This document shows positions 61,213 through 64,000 of a stretch of DNA of 64,000 nucleotides, in pieces (within the stretch, counting starts at the first letter, position 1; each line of letters starts with the position of its first letter). The translations under genes were made by a program, and so were the position numbers. This DNA is from Emticicia fluvialis (GTDB taxonomy: Bacteria > Bacteroidota > Bacteroidia > Cytophagales > Spirosomataceae), in NCBI RefSeq assembly GCF_024793945.1, contig NZ_JANUSD010000012.1, forward strand, positions 119,126-183,125, in the 5' to 3' direction. The notes below the pieces were generated by a model. The model searched no databases. It was not told where the DNA came from and was given only the letters and a program-made list of their open reading frames with translations.

Positions 61213-62419
61213 TTACTTTGCTTCAATATATATTTTTCTGGCAATGTAGCTTGTGCCATCGGTGGCATTATTCTGAAATGTTATTATACCCATTTTTTCG
61301 ATTGGGTCAAATAAAAGATAGGTAGTAATACCTGGGTCACCCCCTGTTTGCCCCCATAATGATATAGTCTTTTCAGCCGTTTTAAACTCAGACTTCTCCC
61401 AGCATAAGCCTCTATGATTATTTCCTTCAATTTGTAAGGTAAGCATTTTGGTCAAGGTGGCCTGGTTTAGAATTTTCACACCATTGAGTGTCCCACCATT
61501 TATCATAGCTCTTAGAAAATAAGACAATTCTCTTACACTGGTTCTGACAAGTCCGTCCGGATAATTAGGGAAGCTATACAGGCAATGCGCAGCAAAACTA
61601 TTTATTTCAAATGTAGATTGGGGTGCAAACAATTTTTTATCCTTCAGCAGGTCATTTCTATTCTCTTTGGTTACAAAAGCATAAGGAGTGATATGCTTAT
61701 CCGTATTTACTTCACTTAAAAACCATCCGGTTTTGTTCATTCCTAATGGTTTAAAAATGAAATTTCTGCAATAGATATAAAAGGGTTGCTTGGAAACCTT
61801 TTCTACAATAAGGCCTAAAAGCCCAAAACCTACATTCGAATATCTTTCTTTCTCTCCAGGAGCGAAAGCATGAAAATTACTTCCATTACCAAAATATTTA
61901 CCGCTTTTATTGAGGTTGTCAAATATCCAATCATAAAGTGTAACGGTTGGGTCTCCGCAGGCATAACTTATGATGATATGCTTCTCCATCAATTATAGAT
62001 GAGGTGTGTGTTAATAACTGAAAAACAGTTATGGGTTTATCAGGGAATGCGGGATTTCTGATAGCAAAATCTAAGTAATCATTTACATCTGCGTACAGGT
62101 CTATTTTGCCTTTTTCCCACAGTTGCATAATTGCCGTGGCAGTAAAGGTTTTTGAAATGGAACCTATGTTCATTATTCCATCTATACTTATCGGGATTTT
62201 CTTCTCAATAGAGGCTAATCCGAAAGCCTTTGTCCAGACAATCCTATCGTTTTGCACCTTGCAGGCTGCAAAACCGGGAATTTGTTTTGCAGCCATAAAA
62301 TTACGGATTGAGCTATCTAAATGGCTTCCTTGAGAGAAGCCATTCGATTGACCCAAAAAACATATGATTACGCACAGCCTTATGCAGTGTATAGTAAAGG
62401 AAGAAAGTCGGAGATTCAT
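61213..62419 (-). pseudogene. Class C beta-lactamase-like serine hydrolase, frameshifted
   Basis: Two overlapping frames together form one protein of about 400 residues. The first (62419-61931) has a signal peptide (to about 29, NGFSQ) and the catalytic Ser-x-x-Lys in GSISKTFTAT. The second (from about 61990 to 61213) has the Tyr-x-Asn in ERYSNVGFGLLG and the third motif as GQTGGDPG. In relatives the join reads HHSYACGDP. Removing one T of the pair at 61968-61969 would restore that reading. The gene is therefore a pseudogene, a real frameshift or a sequencing error. It lies 44 bases after the sigma-factor gene on the same strand. Confidence 0.82.
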
Positions 62420-62463
62420 ATTGAATATTTAGATTAAAAAAAACTAGCTGAATTGAGTCATTA

Positions 62464-63876
62464 TTAAAGTTTAACTATTTCAACAGCACCGTTTTTCCCC
62501 TTGTCGCCGTATTTCTGTATGGACTCTTTAATGCTTAATGATTTTACAGAATATTGGTTATCTGAAAGCTTTATATCTTTATCCAATTGGGCTTCCTGCC
62601 CATCAATCAGTAAATAGTATACTTCTCCTAAAAAAGACACCGTACCGGTTGCATTAAAGTTGTCTTTTTCAAACTTTGCTCTCATATTAATCCCCTTCAT
62701 GTAAACATAATGGTTCTTTGACGACCAGACTATCTTTGATGCATTGAAAGTCCCCTCTCCTTCTTTTCTATTTAATACAAACCCATCTTTTTTTGCCTGA
62801 AACTGAACGTCGGGTAATTTGAAACGTGAACTTAAATTAGCCGTCAGATTCTTTGAAGAATCGAATCCCATACTGGCACCTGCCATCAGCAAGGCTCCTA
62901 CTGTGCTTAGTCTTTTCATTTCTGTATTGTTTATATTGTTTTCATCAGTTATGATGGCATTATCAGAAATGGTTGCACTTGTAGTGTCAGAATTTTTAGT
63001 ATTACTTATATTCTGGTCGTCAATAGTAATAGGTTCATAATTGTCAGGTTGGGTTACTACGTATTGCGTCAACTTAACAGGTATGGTGTTCGAGCTTATT
63101 TCTTTCTGAATCTCCAAATCAGGCTCTTGCCTTGAGAAAACTACGATTAATGTCAGACTAACCGCCACACCACCGATAACGGCTCCGGAACTGATGAAAC
63201 TGCTTGAAACAACAGAAGAAGGGTTAAACGTAGGTATTGATAAATAATCCGCATCAATTTTTAATAACCTATCAGGCTTTATCTCAAAATTGCGGAATGC
63301 CTTTCGGTAAATACCGTCAATATTCCATAGTAAAAGAGGTATGAATAAAGGAAGAACAGCCCGTTTCTTGTTCTCTTTCTCCAGTAATAAAGCTCTGATT
63401 TTCTTTCTTGCTCTGGCAAGGTGAGATTTAGATGTGCCTTCGCTTATACCTAACTCCTGCGCTATTTCGGCATGACTGAATTTATCAATCACGTAAAGAT
63501 TAAATACCAATTTGTGGTATTCAGGCAATTGGCTACTGGCTGCCATTAGTTCTTCGTGCGTAAAATCTGCGGCCAATGTTTCATCTTCTGTAGCCAGCAT
63601 TTCACTTTCATATTGCAGCCACTCATTATGTGCTTCCTTTTGCTTCTGGTCTCTCAGATATTTCAAAGCCTCATTGACTACTATCTTTCTGAGCCAGGCA
63701 TCAAAATGTCCTCTGCCCTCAAAACCCGAAACTTTGTCAATGGCATTCAGAAAGGCATCATGCGCAAGGTCTTCTGCCACCTGTTTGTCTCGCACATACC
63801 TATAGCAAATACCCAACATTTTGCCGATGTTTTGTTTATAAGCCGTTTCCCAGAAATTCTGCATCAATTTGGTCAT
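62464..63876 (-). CDS. ECF sigma factor fused to a membrane anchor and TonB-plug-like C-terminus
   Basis: 470 residues. Residues 1-165 are a full ECF sigma factor: region 2 (ICYRYVRDKQVAEDLAHDAFLNAI, GHFDAWLRKIVVNEALKYLRD) and region 4 (QLPEYHKLVFNLYVIDKFSHAEIAQEL, GTSKSHLARARKKI). A hydrophobic patch follows at 173-186, then one clear transmembrane helix at about 227-248 (SSGAVIGGVAVSLTLIVVF), so the rest would be periplasmic. Residues 419-470 (YYLLIDGQEA, then KSLSIKESIQKYGDKGKNG and AVEIVKL) resemble the plug of SusC-type receptors, for example PLYVLDGIPL and AIYGARAANGVVLITTKK in this window. Met320 starts a second signal-like stretch (KRLSTVGALLMAGASMG). The sigma factor seems held at the membrane until released. 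Confidence 0.8.
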   Translation of the reverse strand: MTKLMQNFWETAYKQNIGKMLGICYRYVRDKQVAEDLAHDAFLNAIDKVSGFEGRGHFDAWLRKIVVNEALKYLRDQKQKEAHNEWLQYESEMLATEDETLAADFTHEELMAASSQLPEYHKLVFNLYVIDKFSHAEIAQELGISEGTSKSHLARARKKIRALLLEKENKKRAVLPLFIPLLLWNIDGIYRKAFRNFEIKPDRLLKIDADYLSIPTFNPSSVVSSSFISSGAVIGGVAVSLTLIVVFSRQEPDLEIQKEISSNTIPVKLTQYVVTQPDNYEPITIDDQNISNTKNSDTTSATISDNAIITDENNINNTEMKRLSTVGALLMAGASMGFDSSKNLTANLSSRFKLPDVQFQAKKDGFVLNRKEGEGTFNASKIVWSSKNHYVYMKGINMRAKFEKDNFNATGTVSFLGEVYYLLIDGQEAQLDKDIKLSDNQYSVKSLSIKESIQKYGDKGKNGAVEIVKL

Positions 63877-64000
63877 GTCATGAGTTTATTTTTGCTATGA
63901 TGCACAAAGCTTAAAAGGTGGCAGTTTGATAGTATATTTTTTTTACGGCTAGAACTGAATAATCAGTCTTACCAGAAATATTCTAAACAGCCCCATACAA
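63877..64000. other. Upstream region of the sigma-factor operon, cut by the window edge
   Basis: The 124 bases before the sigma gene are AT-rich. No TAnnTTTG box or gene is recognisable. Confidence 0.4.

Overview
The window is a stretch of bacterial chromosome from a member of the Bacteroidota, most likely an environmental Cytophagales-type organism. The evidence is: a SusC/SusD pair, a type IX secretion component (PorQ), a GLPGLI-family protein, a DUF3276 protein, promoter-like TTTG-N18-21-TAnnTTTG boxes, AT-rich leaders without Shine-Dalgarno sequences (rpsU is the exception), and the bile-acid-symporter/YidC/PyrG versions seen here. Gene density is normal. I saw no rRNA or tRNA genes, no CRISPR array, no insertion sequence and no prophage.

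Layout. 0-7 kb: exopolyphosphatase, bS21 with its strong Shine-Dalgarno sequence, a Xer recombinase, a BASS-family transporter, nucleotide-sugar enzymes RfbB and GalE, a SirB1-like protein and a phosphopantetheinyl transferase. 7-13.4 kb: a 700-bp regulatory gap, then SusC/SusD, then a secreted SMP-30-like protein. 13.5-21 kb: a stress-flavoured group with large catalase and YihY on one strand and cytoplasmic alpha-amylase, a SDR and a MFS transporter on the other. 21-25 kb: MogA, YchF, DUF3276, RlpA, DUF58. 25-32 kb: a large unknown anchored protein, then a minus-strand run coding a 5'-nucleotidase-like lipoprotein, two LVIVD propeller lipoproteins, a small outer-membrane-type protein and PorQ. 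32-40 kb: PyrG, YidC, a TPR plus periplasmic-binding-fold protein, MetK with a structured leader, and a NlpC/P60 peptidase. 40-44 kb: a TonB-receptor-like barrel with a GLPGLI partner. 44-49 kb: an operon with two parvulin-type foldases (one containing an OmpA-like domain) and MoxR. 49-55 kb: agmatine deiminase with a small partner, and a YfhO/GT2/FkbM envelope-glycan operon. 55-64 kb: DUF4286, RluA, ArgH, GH130 lipoprotein, cyanophycinase, PurM, a frameshifted serine hydrolase, and an unusual ECF sigma factor.

The most unusual object is the 470-residue sigma factor at 62464-63876. A complete ECF sigma factor is followed in the same reading frame by a transmembrane segment, a presumably periplasmic part and a C-terminus ending in a motif like the plug domain of TonB/SusC receptors. 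It heads an operon with a broken class C beta-lactamase-like gene. Other points for follow-up are the OmpA domain inserted into a parvulin foldase, the structured metK leader that only partly resembles SAM-I, the LpoA-like architecture at 35.9 kb, and the palindrome and alternative hairpins upstream of susC.

All function calls come from reading motifs in the translated sequence. No database search was run. Start codons were moved downstream where the longest frame began with TTG or ran into a promoter or a neighbouring gene.
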